Shown: positions 1-7,803, numbered from the stretch's first letter. The stretch: DNA of 13,255 bases from Zetaproteobacteria bacterium (GCA_021545665.1 JAJRTX010000213.1:1-13255), one strand, 5' to 3'. The notes: generated by a model from the sequence alone, not told the origin. A program made the numbers and translations.

Positions 1-155
1 CCAAAACCATGACGACCTGTTGACGAATAAAGAGATCGAAGAGGACGACTTAGATCCTCAAAATCAATTAAAGCTTCAAGCTTGCGGTAGGGATGACCAT
101 ATACCACAAGCTCATCAAGACAGATCGCAAAATGCGGCTGGTTACGTTGACTCAT
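1..155 (-). CDS. Transposase N-terminus, DDE type (IS5/IS1182-like), partial
   Basis: Fifty-one codons are visible, starting with ATG at 155-153 and running off the window at position 1. A strong G-rich ribosome binding site (GGGGGGA, 161-167) lies 5 bases upstream, which fixes the start. The protein begins MSQRNQPHFAICLDELV and continues with an HPYRKLEALIDF segment and then LSRPLRSLYSS. That pattern (a short Leu-Asp core, then HPYRxLxxxIDF, then LYSxxGR) is typical of the N-terminal DUF772-like domain of IS5/IS1182-group transposases, which cut and rejoin DNA with a DDE catalytic triad. The catalytic residues would lie outside the window, so I cannot tell whether the gene is intact. The family assignment rests on recalled pattern similarity only. 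Confidence 0.72.
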   Translation of the reverse strand, partial: MSQRNQPHFAICLDELVVYGHPYRKLEALIDFEDLSRPLRSLYSSTGRHGF

Positions 156-265
156 GGAAATCCCCCCAATTAGATAATTTCCATTTATTCTACAAGATTA
201 CATCGTTTTCCGACAGGCCCATAAACAGCAAACTTCCATGCGCCAAGGCTTATTCAACCAGTGCC
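1..265 (-). mobile_element. Insertion sequence, leading end (partial, runs off the left edge)
   Basis: The minus strand from about 265 reads into a transposase gene that starts at 155. At 247-265 the minus strand reads GGCACTGGTTGAATAAGCC, which resembles the terminal inverted repeats of IS5-type elements (many begin GG..TTGTTGAATAA). I therefore place the element end near 265. This boundary is inferred: the other end of the element and the target-site duplication lie outside the window. The element appears to interrupt the group II intron at 266-594. About 90 bases of untranslated leader lie between the presumed end and the transposase start. Confidence 0.5.
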
Positions 266-594
266 TTGCTGGTCTTTTGGCAGCGCATCAAGTGTTGCAT
301 GCCGATGAGATCTCCCCGGATAAAGACGTGAACTTTCACTACACAACCGCAGCATTTACCATATCCCCTGAATCCCGGATTTCGTGATGTTGTGCCCACT
401 TATCCGGAGACTTGGCCTTGTATACTGTTCCTGTTCGTCGGCTCATAGCTTTGCACTCCGGCTTCCTCCAGACCAAACCTCACGGTTTCGCCCTTGCCTT
501 CAGCTAGTGTTTGCATCACCATCTTTCGATAATGATGGGATTCATACACAGGGGACTTTCACCCCATAAATTCACGCCCGCGACGGGCGTACAC
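266..594 (-). mobile_element. Group II intron 5' fragment (domain I RNA), truncated
   Basis: Read on the minus strand from 594, the sequence starts GTGTACGCCC, close to the GUGYG that begins group II introns. It then shows the usual domain I elements: a stem CGCCCG/CGGGCG, the conserved GGGGTGAAAGTCCCC hairpin, a 10-bp helix closed by a GAAA tetraloop (forward arms 514-523 and 528-537), CTAGCTGAAGGCAAGGGCG, a 5-bp stem with a GTGA tetraloop (forward 475-488), GGAAGCCGGAG, GACGAACAGGAAC, GGTAAATGC and CCGGGGAGATCTCATCGG. These strings recur in bacterial group II introns carrying a reverse transcriptase. No LtrA-type reverse transcriptase and no domain V/VI are in the window. The intron is cut near 265 by an insertion sequence, so the remainder may lie beyond it, to the left. 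The boundary at 594 is approximate. It lies 24 bp downstream of the permease stop codon. Confidence 0.78.
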
Positions 595-617
595 AATTAG
601 CTCCAGTGAGCAAGACG

Positions 618-1541
618 TTATTCATGACGCTGCCTCGGATCGAGCCAGAGGCCGAGTAAATCAGCCAGCAGGTTGGCCAACACATAAAAACCGGCAATCA
701 TCAGCACACAACCCTGCACCAATGGATAATCGCGCCGTTGAATCGCTTCAATAGTTAGCAGGCCTAGGCCCGGCCAGTCAAATACGGTTTCGGTAATCAC
801 AGCGCCGCCCAGCACTGCACCTAGTTGCAGGGCGAACATGGTCACCACGGGCACAGCCGCCAGTCTGGCTGCATGTCGCCACCAGATCATGGGTTCTGAA
901 ATGCCGAAGGCACGCGCTGTTCTTGTCGCATCCATGCTCATCGCTTCCAACCATGATGAACGTGCCATGCGCGATAAAACAGCGGCCAGAGCTGTGCCCA
1001 GCGTAACAGCCGGAAGGATCATCGAACCCGGCTGATCCATACCTGAAACGGGAACCCAGCCGAGTCCGACTGCAAAAATCAGCATCAGTACCGGCCCTAG
1101 CCAGAAATTTGGAATAGATACGCCAATCAGTGAAAAACCCATGGCAGCCACATCTTCTTTGCGACCGGCATGGCGCGCCGCCCAGTAACCCAGCGGCAAA
1201 GCAATCATGACAGCCAATAGCAGACTGACAGATGCCAGCTCTGCCGTTGCAGGAATACGCTCCACAATACGCTCCAGCACCTGCCGGTGATCGACCAGAC
1301 TTTCACCCCAGTTGCCTGATGCAAGGCCCGCTAGATAATTGCCGTATTGAACGAGAATAGGGTCATCCAGATGCAGGGCAGCCCGCAAAGCCTCACGATC
1401 TGCGGGCATGGCCATTTCACCGAGCAGAGCGTCAACAGGATCGCCCGGCACCAGATGCAAGAGAAAAAACACCAGTGTGGCCACACCCAGCAAGGTGGGT
1501 ATTGCCTGCAAAATTCTGGTCAAAACTATTCGCCCGAACAT
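618..1541 (-). CDS. ABC transporter permease, DppB/OppB/NikB family (BPD_transp_1)
   Basis: This 307-residue integral membrane protein is the first of the two permease subunits used by peptide/nickel-type ABC importers in the inner membrane. It shows the family's N-terminal segment (RILQAIPTLLGVATLVFFLL, residues 9-28, first membrane helix) followed by HLVPGDPVDALLG and the periplasmic LDDPILVQYGNYL...GNWGES region. Several hydrophobic helices follow (about 100-120, 136-160, 174-190, 230-250 and 275-297). The cytoplasmic EAA loop that contacts the ATPase is at about 199-228 (EAMSMDATRTARAFG), and the C-terminus LLGLWLDPRQRHE is typical and complete. The substrate cannot be read from sequence. 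No clear Shine-Dalgarno site precedes the ATG. The usual partners (DppC-like permease, ATPases, binding protein) are absent here: upstream lies divergent ubiG and downstream lies a group II intron fragment. The system may be split by the mobile elements, with the rest to the left. Confidence 0.88.
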   Translation of the reverse strand: MFGRIVLTRILQAIPTLLGVATLVFFLLHLVPGDPVDALLGEMAMPADREALRAALHLDDPILVQYGNYLAGLASGNWGESLVDHRQVLERIVERIPATAELASVSLLLAVMIALPLGYWAARHAGRKEDVAAMGFSLIGVSIPNFWLGPVLMLIFAVGLGWVPVSGMDQPGSMILPAVTLGTALAAVLSRMARSSWLEAMSMDATRTARAFGISEPMIWWRHAARLAAVPVVTMFALQLGAVLGGAVITETVFDWPGLGLLTIEAIQRRDYPLVQGCVLMIAGFYVLANLLADLLGLWLDPRQRHE

Positions 1542-1689
1542 GCGGACAGGCTAGCTGCGAATTTTGATGAAAACACCCAGTTTCATCCTGAAGCAGCAAA
1601 GCCGGAAGCAAACAGGAAGAAACAGACTCCCGTAAAGCCGTGCATGAAAAACTATTCTTGCTTTTAAAAGGCTTACCCCTGGCGATCTT

Positions 1690-1705
1690 TGCACCTTTGC
1701 GTGCC
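1690..1705. repeat. 16-bp direct repeat, copy 1 (TGCACCTTTGCGTGCC)
   Basis: The same 16 bases occur at 7971-7986 in another intergenic region. Read on the minus strand it is GGCACGCAAAGGTGCA followed by AAGATCGCCAGGGG. This resembles the degenerate CGCAAAG heptamer-like repeats seen dispersed between genes in many environmental proteobacteria. It lies upstream of the preferred ubiG start. Confidence 0.5.
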
Positions 1706-1765
1706 ATGTTTCTCAATCTTCAGAACGACCTTGCCTTCATTCTCCGGCAAACGCAGCCTGCGCCC

Positions 1766-2470
1766 ATGCAGAAGGAACACTACGATCAGCAGGAAATTGC
1801 CAAGTTTGAAGCGATGGCAGAGCAGTGGTGGGATCCGCAGGGGAAATTTAAACCGCTACACCTGATTAATCCATTAAGACTGGATTATGTTAATCGTCAC
1901 GCACCACTGACAGGAACAACAGTATTGGATGTGGGTTGCGGGGGAGGCCTGCTTGCTGAAGGCATGGCCAGACGTGGCGGCATAATCACTGGCATTGACC
2001 GCTCACCCAAAGCACTGGGTGTAGCCCGACTGCATAGTGAAAAATCAGGCGTAACTGTTGAATATGAAGACAATGATGCTGAAACATGGGCGCAAACCCA
2101 TAACGAACATTATGATACGGTTACCTGTCTGGAAGTGCTCGAACATGTGCCGGATGTAAAGCGCACTGTGGCCGCCTGTGCCAGTATGCTCAAGCCCGGT
2201 GGCAGCTTCTTCTTCGCCACTTTAAACCGCACTCCAACTTCCTATATCAAAGCTATTATCGGCGCTGAATATATACTCAACTGGCTTCCCAAAGGTACAC
2301 ACGACTACACCCGCTTCATTCGCCCCTCAGAAATGAACCATGCCCTGAGAGCAGCAGGCCTTGAAATCAGGGAGCTGCGCGGCATGTCCTACTCAATACT
2401 GACTGACCATTTCACGTTATCTGATGACCTCTCAGTCAATTATCTCGGTTTGGCCAGAAAACCAGGCTGA
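1766..2470 (+). CDS. ubiG: UbiG, ubiquinone biosynthesis O-methyltransferase
   Basis: UbiG performs both SAM-dependent O-methylations in ubiquinone synthesis (2-polyprenyl-6-hydroxyphenol and 3-demethylubiquinol) at the inner membrane. The 234-residue product from the ATG at 1766 starts MQKEHYDQQEIAKFEAMAEQ, then WWDPQGKFKPLHLINPLR, which matches the conserved UbiG N-terminus and its usual length of about 240. The SAM-binding motif I is VLDVGCGGGLLAEGMA (about 53-68), with the acidic residue of motif II in GIDRS (76-80). Motif LEVLEHVPD is at 122-130 and MLKPGG at 141-146, followed by TLNRT and WLPKGTHDYTRF near 173-184. The open frame extends upstream to 1640, but the extra 42 residues have no family counterpart, so I chose 1766. 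No clear ribosome binding site is visible at either start. The gene is divergent from the permease gene and is followed 70 bp later by lptD. Confidence 0.93.
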   Translation: MQKEHYDQQEIAKFEAMAEQWWDPQGKFKPLHLINPLRLDYVNRHAPLTGTTVLDVGCGGGLLAEGMARRGGIITGIDRSPKALGVARLHSEKSGVTVEYEDNDAETWAQTHNEHYDTVTCLEVLEHVPDVKRTVAACASMLKPGGSFFFATLNRTPTSYIKAIIGAEYILNWLPKGTHDYTRFIRPSEMNHALRAAGLEIRELRGMSYSILTDHFTLSDDLSVNYLGLARKPG

Positions 2471-2540
2471 TATCGCAGGTTCTCTGATTATCAAACCGGC
2501 ATAGTGGACGGCTGCAAAATGTAAGATAGGCTGCCTCGCC

Positions 2541-4634
2541 ATGCTCCTCCTGCTCCGAATCTGCTTAATTATTCCCGCCATTCTATTGTTTGGTCTTGCA
2601 ACTGCTCACGCCAAAGCCGTGGACATCACGGCTGATAAAATCACGCGGAGTGCGGATGGCGTTGTAATTGCCAGTGGCAATGTGGTGATCAGGCGTGAAA
2701 CAGATACACTGATGGCTGATCAAGTGATCTACCGTGCCAAGGAGCATGTTCTTGAGGCTCACGGTCATGTTATCATCAAATCCGACAAATCTACGATTCA
2801 TGCTGATCAGGCCTCTATGAATACAGAAAATAAAACCGGCAGCATGCAAAAGGCTATAATCACCCTGCCCGGCGGGGAACGGATGACTGCCGAGCGTGTA
2901 AAACGTATCGATGAACACACCTTTGAAGCCGAAGAGATTATTTTTTCATCCTGTCCTATTGATCAGGAGTCTTGGCGTATAGCCGCCAAACATGCTCTGT
3001 TGAACCAGAATGATGCCACACTGACAGCTGAACATTCCCGCTTCGAACTTTGGCATATTCCGGTGCTGTATATGCCATGGTGGCAGCAGGCATTAGAACG
3101 AAAAACAGGGCTGCTTATGCCTATGGCAGGTTTCGGAAAACGGCGGGGAACAGAATTCGGCCTACCTCTCTACATTGCCCCTGCAGACAACTGGGATGCA
3201 ACCCTTACACCACACTGGATGAGCGCACGCGGTTTTATGGGTGAAGCCGAACTTCGTTATATTTCCAGAACAGGGAGAGCAAAACTCAATGCCACCTCTA
3301 TCAGGGATACGCTCACCAGTAGCTCTCGCCGCCGTTTGCAAGGAGATGTAGACTGGCAACTGCCGGCGAATATTCATTTTAGTGCTCTTGCAGACCATAT
3401 CAGTGACCATGACTACCTCGCTGATTTTGCCAGCGGGAAAGATTCCAGCGCACGCTATCTCCAAAGTACTGCCACACTCGCCCAATCCGGTCGTTCCGGA
3501 GATTTTGAAGGAGCATGGTCAATACTTGTCCGCCACCAGCAGAATATATTACTCACCTGCAATGCAAATACATTGCAGATTCTGCCCAGACTGGAAAGCC
3601 AGGCCTTATGGTCGGCACATAAAAATCTGAACCTTTATTTTGAACAGCAAACAACCCGCTTTGACCGTAAAACCGGCCTGCAGGGCTGGCGCATGGATTT
3701 ACATCCCTATATCGAAGTACCATGGGAACTGGCAGGTGGGGGCATCACCGCCACACTACAGGCTGGAAGCCATCATACCCGATACTGGCTATCACAGGCA
3801 ATCCTGACAGATACACAACCCACTCGAACTACCGCAGAAGCAAGTCTGGAAGTTCGTAGTGATTTCGAACGCATCAACGATCTACGCAGCTGGAGGCACA
3901 CATTCTCTCCCATTTTACGCTACGACTTTATCAATGCCCCCAACCAGGTTGCTCTACCCAACTTTGATTCGGCCTTTGGTCAGCTGACATGGAACAACCT
4001 GCTCTCCGGCAATCGTTTTTCGGGTTATGACCGTATTGAACAAACAAATCGTATCAGCTTTCTGTTTGAGAACCGTCTGCAATATAAACCGAACACAGAA
4101 TCAGCAGCTCGTGACGCTCTCATTATTCGCGCTGGTGCTGCCTATGATATACAGCGCCAGAGTGTAGATACGACGCTGCAAGCCGCACCAACGCGCCCTT
4201 TTTCAAACCTGCTGGGAGAAATCATTGTGCGGTCGGTCAGTGGCCTGAGCCTCTATGCCAGCGGTCAATATAATCCCACACAGCGCTATTGGGCCACCAT
4301 CAACTCAGCAGCCAGCTTTTCTTCAACCAACGGATACAGCCTTCTTGTCAGCCACCAGTTCACCGATTCAAGATACGCAACCCAATCACAATTGTTGAAT
4401 GTTTCTGCTTCTGCGCAGGTTGCCAATCGCTGGCATATTACCGGAGACTGGCAATACGACAGTCTGCTCAAGCTTACCCAGAGAACTACTCTCGGCCTGA
4501 CCTATAAACACCCTTGCTGGTCGCTGGGGGTTGAAGCCTACCGCCTGAACAGGCCAAGTGGCACATCCTCTTCGGCAGATTTCGGCTTTCGAATCTTGCT
4601 TGATTTTAAAGGGCTGGGTAGCGTCGGTTCATAA
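2541..4634 (+). CDS. lptD: LptD (OstA/Imp), LPS-assembly outer-membrane protein
   Basis: LptD is the outer-membrane barrel that, with the lipoprotein LptE, inserts lipopolysaccharide into the outer leaflet. The 697-residue product has a signal peptide (MLLLLRICLIIPAILLFGLA, cleavage likely after TAHA at about residue 24). An N-terminal OstA/LptA-like beta-jellyroll repeat domain follows (about 25-135; VDITADKITRSADGVVIASG, then ALHG-like repeats). FSSCP...SWRIAAKHA is at 135-152, and a C-terminal beta-barrel runs from about 225 to the end with many alternating aromatic strands, closing LGFRILLDFKG-like at the C-terminus. It is shorter than E. coli LptD (784). Mature cysteines are only C138, C340 and C659 (HPCWSLG), whereas E. 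coli has two N-terminal cysteines and a C-terminal Cys-Cys pair. surA, a chaperone for LptD folding, follows directly; this is a classical pairing. Confidence 0.93.
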   Translation: MLLLLRICLIIPAILLFGLATAHAKAVDITADKITRSADGVVIASGNVVIRRETDTLMADQVIYRAKEHVLEAHGHVIIKSDKSTIHADQASMNTENKTGSMQKAIITLPGGERMTAERVKRIDEHTFEAEEIIFSSCPIDQESWRIAAKHALLNQNDATLTAEHSRFELWHIPVLYMPWWQQALERKTGLLMPMAGFGKRRGTEFGLPLYIAPADNWDATLTPHWMSARGFMGEAELRYISRTGRAKLNATSIRDTLTSSSRRRLQGDVDWQLPANIHFSALADHISDHDYLADFASGKDSSARYLQSTATLAQSGRSGDFEGAWSILVRHQQNILLTCNANTLQILPRLESQALWSAHKNLNLYFEQQTTRFDRKTGLQGWRMDLHPYIEVPWELAGGGITATLQAGSHHTRYWLSQAILTDTQPTRTTAEASLEVRSDFERINDLRSWRHTFSPILRYDFINAPNQVALPNFDSAFGQLTWNNLLSGNRFSGYDRIEQTNRISFLFENRLQYKPNTESAARDALIIRAGAAYDIQRQSVDTTLQAAPTRPFSNLLGEIIVRSVSGLSLYASGQYNPTQRYWATINSAASFSSTNGYSLLVSHQFTDSRYATQSQLLNVSASAQVANRWHITGDWQYDSLLKLTQRTTLGLTYKHPCWSLGVEAYRLNRPSGTSSSADFGFRILLDFKGLGSVGS

Positions 4635-4699
4635 TCATGCTAGAGCACAGACTCAACGGTGACTCTTTGCCGGAATCACCATTATTTATGAATACTTAC

Positions 4700-4704
4700 G
4701 GAGG
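4700..4704 (+). promoter_or_regulatory. surA ribosome binding site (GGAGG)
   Basis: GGAGG ends 4 bases before the ATG at 4709. It is the only good Shine-Dalgarno sequence near the surA 5' end. It decides for the 4709 start, which places a signal peptide at the N-terminus, over the longer open frame from 4637. Confidence 0.75.
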
Positions 4705-4708
4705 CTTC

Positions 4709-6100
4709 ATGCGTTTTTATGCTATGATCGTGAGCTTATTGATCATCATCCCAATAGCTCATGGAGAGACTTTTGATTCCATTGCCTCAGTCATCAACTA
4801 TGAGGCTGTTACATGTTTTGAGATCAAACAGGATACCAGAAATCTACTGTTACAGTTGAAACAGTCCGGTTCAACTCAATTGCCATCAGCGAAGGAGCTA
4901 GGCAAACGAGTCCTTGATGACCGCATCACCAAAGTATTGCAATTGCAGGAAGCACACAAGCTGAAACTGGAAATTAACGATGAGGAACTGGCAAAAGCCA
5001 TCAGTGACATTGAAAGCAAAAACAATCTTCTACCGGGTCAGATCGAGGAAGTGTTACAGCAACAGGGCATGGCTTTTAATGAATACAAAATTAATCTGCG
5101 TGAGCAACTACTTATTGGCAAACTGATTAATATTTCAGTACGCGGCAAACTTAAAGTCAGCGAGGAATCCATGCGGGAATTTTATCGGAAATTCCTTGCC
5201 AGCCCCAAACCTCGCAGAGAAGTCAGACTGGCCCAGATTTTCTTGCCCTTACCCCGTGAACCCGACCCTCGGCAACTGAAAGCGATCCGGGATAAAATGC
5301 GCAATATCCATCAGCAACTGTTAAATGGTGGTAATTTTGCGCAACTGGCGATGCTTAACTCTAATGCTCCTGAAGGTAACCCGGGTGGTGAAATGGGCTG
5401 GTTTATGCCGGGAGGAATTTCTCCACGCTTTGCCTCAACGCTTGAACTCCCTGTGCAGGGAATTTCTGAAATGATGCGTTCTCCCGGTGGTTTCCATATT
5501 TTCAAAGTGCTGGAGGAACGCTGGCACGAAGCAGCAGTTCAGGGTGAAAGTTATGATGAGACACATGCGCGACACATTCTTTTACAAATCCCTTCGGCTG
5601 CTGATGATGCGACCCGTGCCAAGATACGCCATCGCGCAGAAACTATCGCTGATGACTTGAAGGATGCCAGCGAGGAGGAATTTATCATACGGGCAAAAGA
5701 GGTATCGCAAGGCCCAAGCGCAAGCAAGGGAGGTGACCTCGGCTGGTTTCAGAAAGGCATGATGGTTCCTGCTTTTGAAAAAGCTGCATCAGAACTTCAA
5801 GCCGGACAGACAAGCGGCGTCGTCACATCATCATTTGGCCTGCATATTATTTATATTGTTGCCAAACGCCATATCGACCCAAATTCATTTGAGGCCCATC
5901 GTGAACAGATTCAACAGATTCTGACCAATGTTGAAATGCAGGAGCAATTACCACGCTGGCTTGCCAGTTTGAAAGCAAAAGCAAATATTGAAAAGCGAAC
6001 CTGCCCGGGGATCGAAGCGGAAATTACATCCATGATAAATGCACTCGCGAGCAATAAACCGTCAGGAAACCCCGGGGCACCTCCAGAACCCGAGGAATAG
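4709..6100 (+). CDS. surA: SurA, periplasmic peptidyl-prolyl isomerase/chaperone
   Basis: SurA escorts unfolded outer-membrane proteins, including LptD, across the periplasm to the BAM complex. From the ATG at 4709 the 463-residue protein has a signal peptide (MRFYAMIVSLLIIIPIAHG, then ETFDSIA). An N-terminal SurA_N chaperone domain follows (about 20-170) with EIKQDTRNLLLQLK, VLQLQEAHKLKLEINDEELAKA-type helices and FYRKF near 158. Two parvulin domains come next. The first is at about 172-271 (REVRLAQIFLPLP; GGEMGWFMPGGISPRF; SPGGFHIFKVLEER). The second is at about 285-387 (THARHILLQIP; GGDLGWFQKGMMVPAFE; SSFGLHIIYIVAKR). A C-terminal helix and a Pro/Glu-rich tail (GNPGAPPEPEE) close it. It overlaps no neighbour: lptD ends 74 bp upstream and pdxA begins 22 bp downstream. 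It ends with TAG, so amber is a normal stop in this genome. Confidence 0.95.
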   Translation: MRFYAMIVSLLIIIPIAHGETFDSIASVINYEAVTCFEIKQDTRNLLLQLKQSGSTQLPSAKELGKRVLDDRITKVLQLQEAHKLKLEINDEELAKAISDIESKNNLLPGQIEEVLQQQGMAFNEYKINLREQLLIGKLINISVRGKLKVSEESMREFYRKFLASPKPRREVRLAQIFLPLPREPDPRQLKAIRDKMRNIHQQLLNGGNFAQLAMLNSNAPEGNPGGEMGWFMPGGISPRFASTLELPVQGISEMMRSPGGFHIFKVLEERWHEAAVQGESYDETHARHILLQIPSAADDATRAKIRHRAETIADDLKDASEEEFIIRAKEVSQGPSASKGGDLGWFQKGMMVPAFEKAASELQAGQTSGVVTSSFGLHIIYIVAKRHIDPNSFEAHREQIQQILTNVEMQEQLPRWLASLKAKANIEKRTCPGIEAEITSMINALASNKPSGNPGAPPEPEE

Positions 6101-6122
6101 AAACAATTCAAGAAAACTCCCC

Positions 6123-7172
6123 ATGAACCCCTTACTTATCACTGTCGGAGAGCCTGCTGGTATTGGTCCGGACTGTATTATCCGGGCATTCAATAAAACT
6201 CCGGAAATATTTGAAAATGTAATTATTGTAGCCCCTTCGTGCTGGCTTTTACAACGTGCTGACGACATTGGCATTATAGTATCTGTACAACCATTGGACA
6301 AATTACCTGAATCTGATTGTACAGAACTGGTGAAAGAAACCCTGCACTGCTGGAATCCATTGCCTGATACTGTGACATTTGATCAGATATCAATGGGGGA
6401 AACCTCATCAAGAACCGCCACAGCAGTAATCCAGTGCATAGAATCTGCTGCACACGCCTGCCTGAATGGTTATGCCAGCGGCATGGTGACAGGGCCGATT
6501 GAAAAAGCAGTTCTGCGCAATTGTGGTTTTGAGTTTCCAGGCCATACTGAATTTTTAGCGCATATATCACGTCATAGTCAAAATCATACTGATGAGAAAA
6601 CAGATTTTGTTATGATGTTGGCATCCAATGATTTGCGAGTCGCTCTGTTGACCACACATCTGGCACTGCGGCATGTGCCGAATGCACTGTCCATACAGAC
6701 CACAGTTGAAACGATACGGATAGTCCATCATGATATGCATCGCTGTTTCGGCATCGAAAAACCGCGCCTTGGCCTGTGTAGCCTGAATCCTCATGCCGGA
6801 GAACAGGGGCACTTTGGTCATGAAGAAATTGATATTCTTGAACCGGCTGTGAATCTGCTTCAAACTGAAGGTTTGGACGTAACCGGGCCGCTACCGGCCG
6901 ATACAATATTTTCAGCACCTATGCGTAGAACTTTTGATGCTATTATCTGCTGCTACCATGATCAGGCTCTGATTCCTATAAAGGCTCTCTGTTTTGGAGA
7001 GGCTGTAAATATCACACTGGGCCTTCCGTTCATCCGCACCAGTGTTGATCATGGAACAGCACTGGCGCGTGCAGGATCGGATCAGGTATCCTGTAGTAGT
7101 CTGGTTGCGGCCATAGGTATGGCGCGTCAAATGGCTGAAAGAAGCACAGTGTCTGCTGACACTGTACAATAA
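6123..7172 (+). CDS. pdxA: PdxA, 4-hydroxythreonine-4-phosphate dehydrogenase
   Basis: PdxA oxidises 4-phosphohydroxy-L-threonine with NAD(P) in the pyridoxal-phosphate (DXP-dependent) pathway; the product goes on to PdxJ. The 349-residue protein starts MNPLLITVGEPAGIGPD, the family N-terminus. The open frame continues upstream to 6039 but that part overlaps surA, so I chose 6123. Conserved blocks are VTGPIEKAVLRN and FPGHTEFLAH (122-146), the metal ligands H179 (TTHLALR), H224 (LNPHAGEQGHFG) and H279 (CYHDQALIPIKAL), GPLPADTIF (255-263), and LGLPFIRTSVDHGTALARAG. These three histidines match the divalent-metal ligands of the E. coli enzyme. No strong ribosome binding site is seen. surA-pdxA adjacency is conserved in many proteobacteria, where rsmA normally follows; here yqgE does. 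Confidence 0.95.
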   Translation: MNPLLITVGEPAGIGPDCIIRAFNKTPEIFENVIIVAPSCWLLQRADDIGIIVSVQPLDKLPESDCTELVKETLHCWNPLPDTVTFDQISMGETSSRTATAVIQCIESAAHACLNGYASGMVTGPIEKAVLRNCGFEFPGHTEFLAHISRHSQNHTDEKTDFVMMLASNDLRVALLTTHLALRHVPNALSIQTTVETIRIVHHDMHRCFGIEKPRLGLCSLNPHAGEQGHFGHEEIDILEPAVNLLQTEGLDVTGPLPADTIFSAPMRRTFDAIICCYHDQALIPIKALCFGEAVNITLGLPFIRTSVDHGTALARAGSDQVSCSSLVAAIGMARQMAERSTVSADTVQ

Positions 7173-7186
7173 TCGAAGGAGACCGG

Positions 7187-7759
7187 ATGCAAATTAATCA
7201 GCTTGCCGGACAGCTACTGCTTGCCATGCCTTCGCTACAGGATCCGAATTTCAAAGATGCAGTAGTATTGATTTGTCACCATGATAATGACGGCTGTATG
7301 GGTCTGATTATCAACCAACCACGTCAGATCAGTGTGCTGGATGTCTTAACTGAGTTGGGCCTCCAGAGTACGCAGACACAGCATGAAACTGAAAACAATG
7401 CTCATCAGGTTTTTGAAGGGGGACCTGTGGATGAATTTCGTGGTTTTGTTCTGCATGACGGCTGGCATATCTACGAATCCACTACCCAGATCACACCTGA
7501 ATTACATCTGACCGCATCCCGTGATGTGCTTGAAGCACTGTCCCTGGGTGAAGGGCCTGAGCATTTTCTGCTCTTGCTCGGTTATGCCGGTTGGGCTGCC
7601 GGACAGATTGAGAACGAACTGGCAAACAATGACTGGCTGGTGGCTCCGGCCAGCCATCAGATTATCTTTCAGGAACCGCCTGAGCAACGCTGGAATTTTG
7701 GCGCGCATTGCATGGGTATTGATCGTGCCAAGTTATCCAGTCAGGTTGGCCATGCCTGA
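7187..7759 (+). CDS. yqgE: YqgE/AlgH family protein
   Basis: This is a 190-residue YqgE/AlgH (DUF179) protein of unknown biochemical role; family members were linked to alginate regulation in Pseudomonas (AlgH). It starts MQINQLAGQLLLAMPSLQDP and shows the family blocks F.DAVVLICHHDNDGCMGLIINQP (about 22-45), VFEGGPV (71-77), the GW.IYES region, and FLLLLGYAGWAAGQIENELANN (about 127-148) followed by WLVAP. The start is set by AAGGAG at 7176-7181, 5 bases upstream. It follows pdxA by 14 bp and probably shares its transcript. It is the last gene of the plus-strand block and ends convergent to glmM. No strong terminator is visible for it. Confidence 0.93.
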   Translation: MQINQLAGQLLLAMPSLQDPNFKDAVVLICHHDNDGCMGLIINQPRQISVLDVLTELGLQSTQTQHETENNAHQVFEGGPVDEFRGFVLHDGWHIYESTTQITPELHLTASRDVLEALSLGEGPEHFLLLLGYAGWAAGQIENELANNDWLVAPASHQIIFQEPPEQRWNFGAHCMGIDRAKLSSQVGHA

Positions 7760-7803
7760 GCACTTATTTCAACTCAAGGCCGAATCTGTTTAGATACCCA
7801 TAG

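Noticed and set aside
247..270. CCAAGGC...GCCTTG inverted repeat read as a stand-alone hairpin element
   Set aside because: It overlaps the presumed IS end; six pairs with a 13-base spacer is weak and may be chance.
20..331. Plus-strand open frame of 103 codons
   Set aside because: It lies antisense to the transposase N-terminus and the intron fragment, has no ribosome binding site and no protein-like conserved content.
384..569. Plus-strand open frame of 61 codons
   Set aside because: It is antisense to group II intron domain I; such frames are recurrent spurious annotations over intron RNA.
1432..1716. Minus-strand open frame of 94 codons upstream of and overlapping the permease
   Set aside because: It overlaps the permease gene in another frame, has no ribosome binding site and no recognisable domain.
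1640..1765. 42-residue N-terminal extension of UbiG
   Set aside because: It has no counterpart in the family, no ribosome binding site, and contains the dispersed 16-bp repeat.
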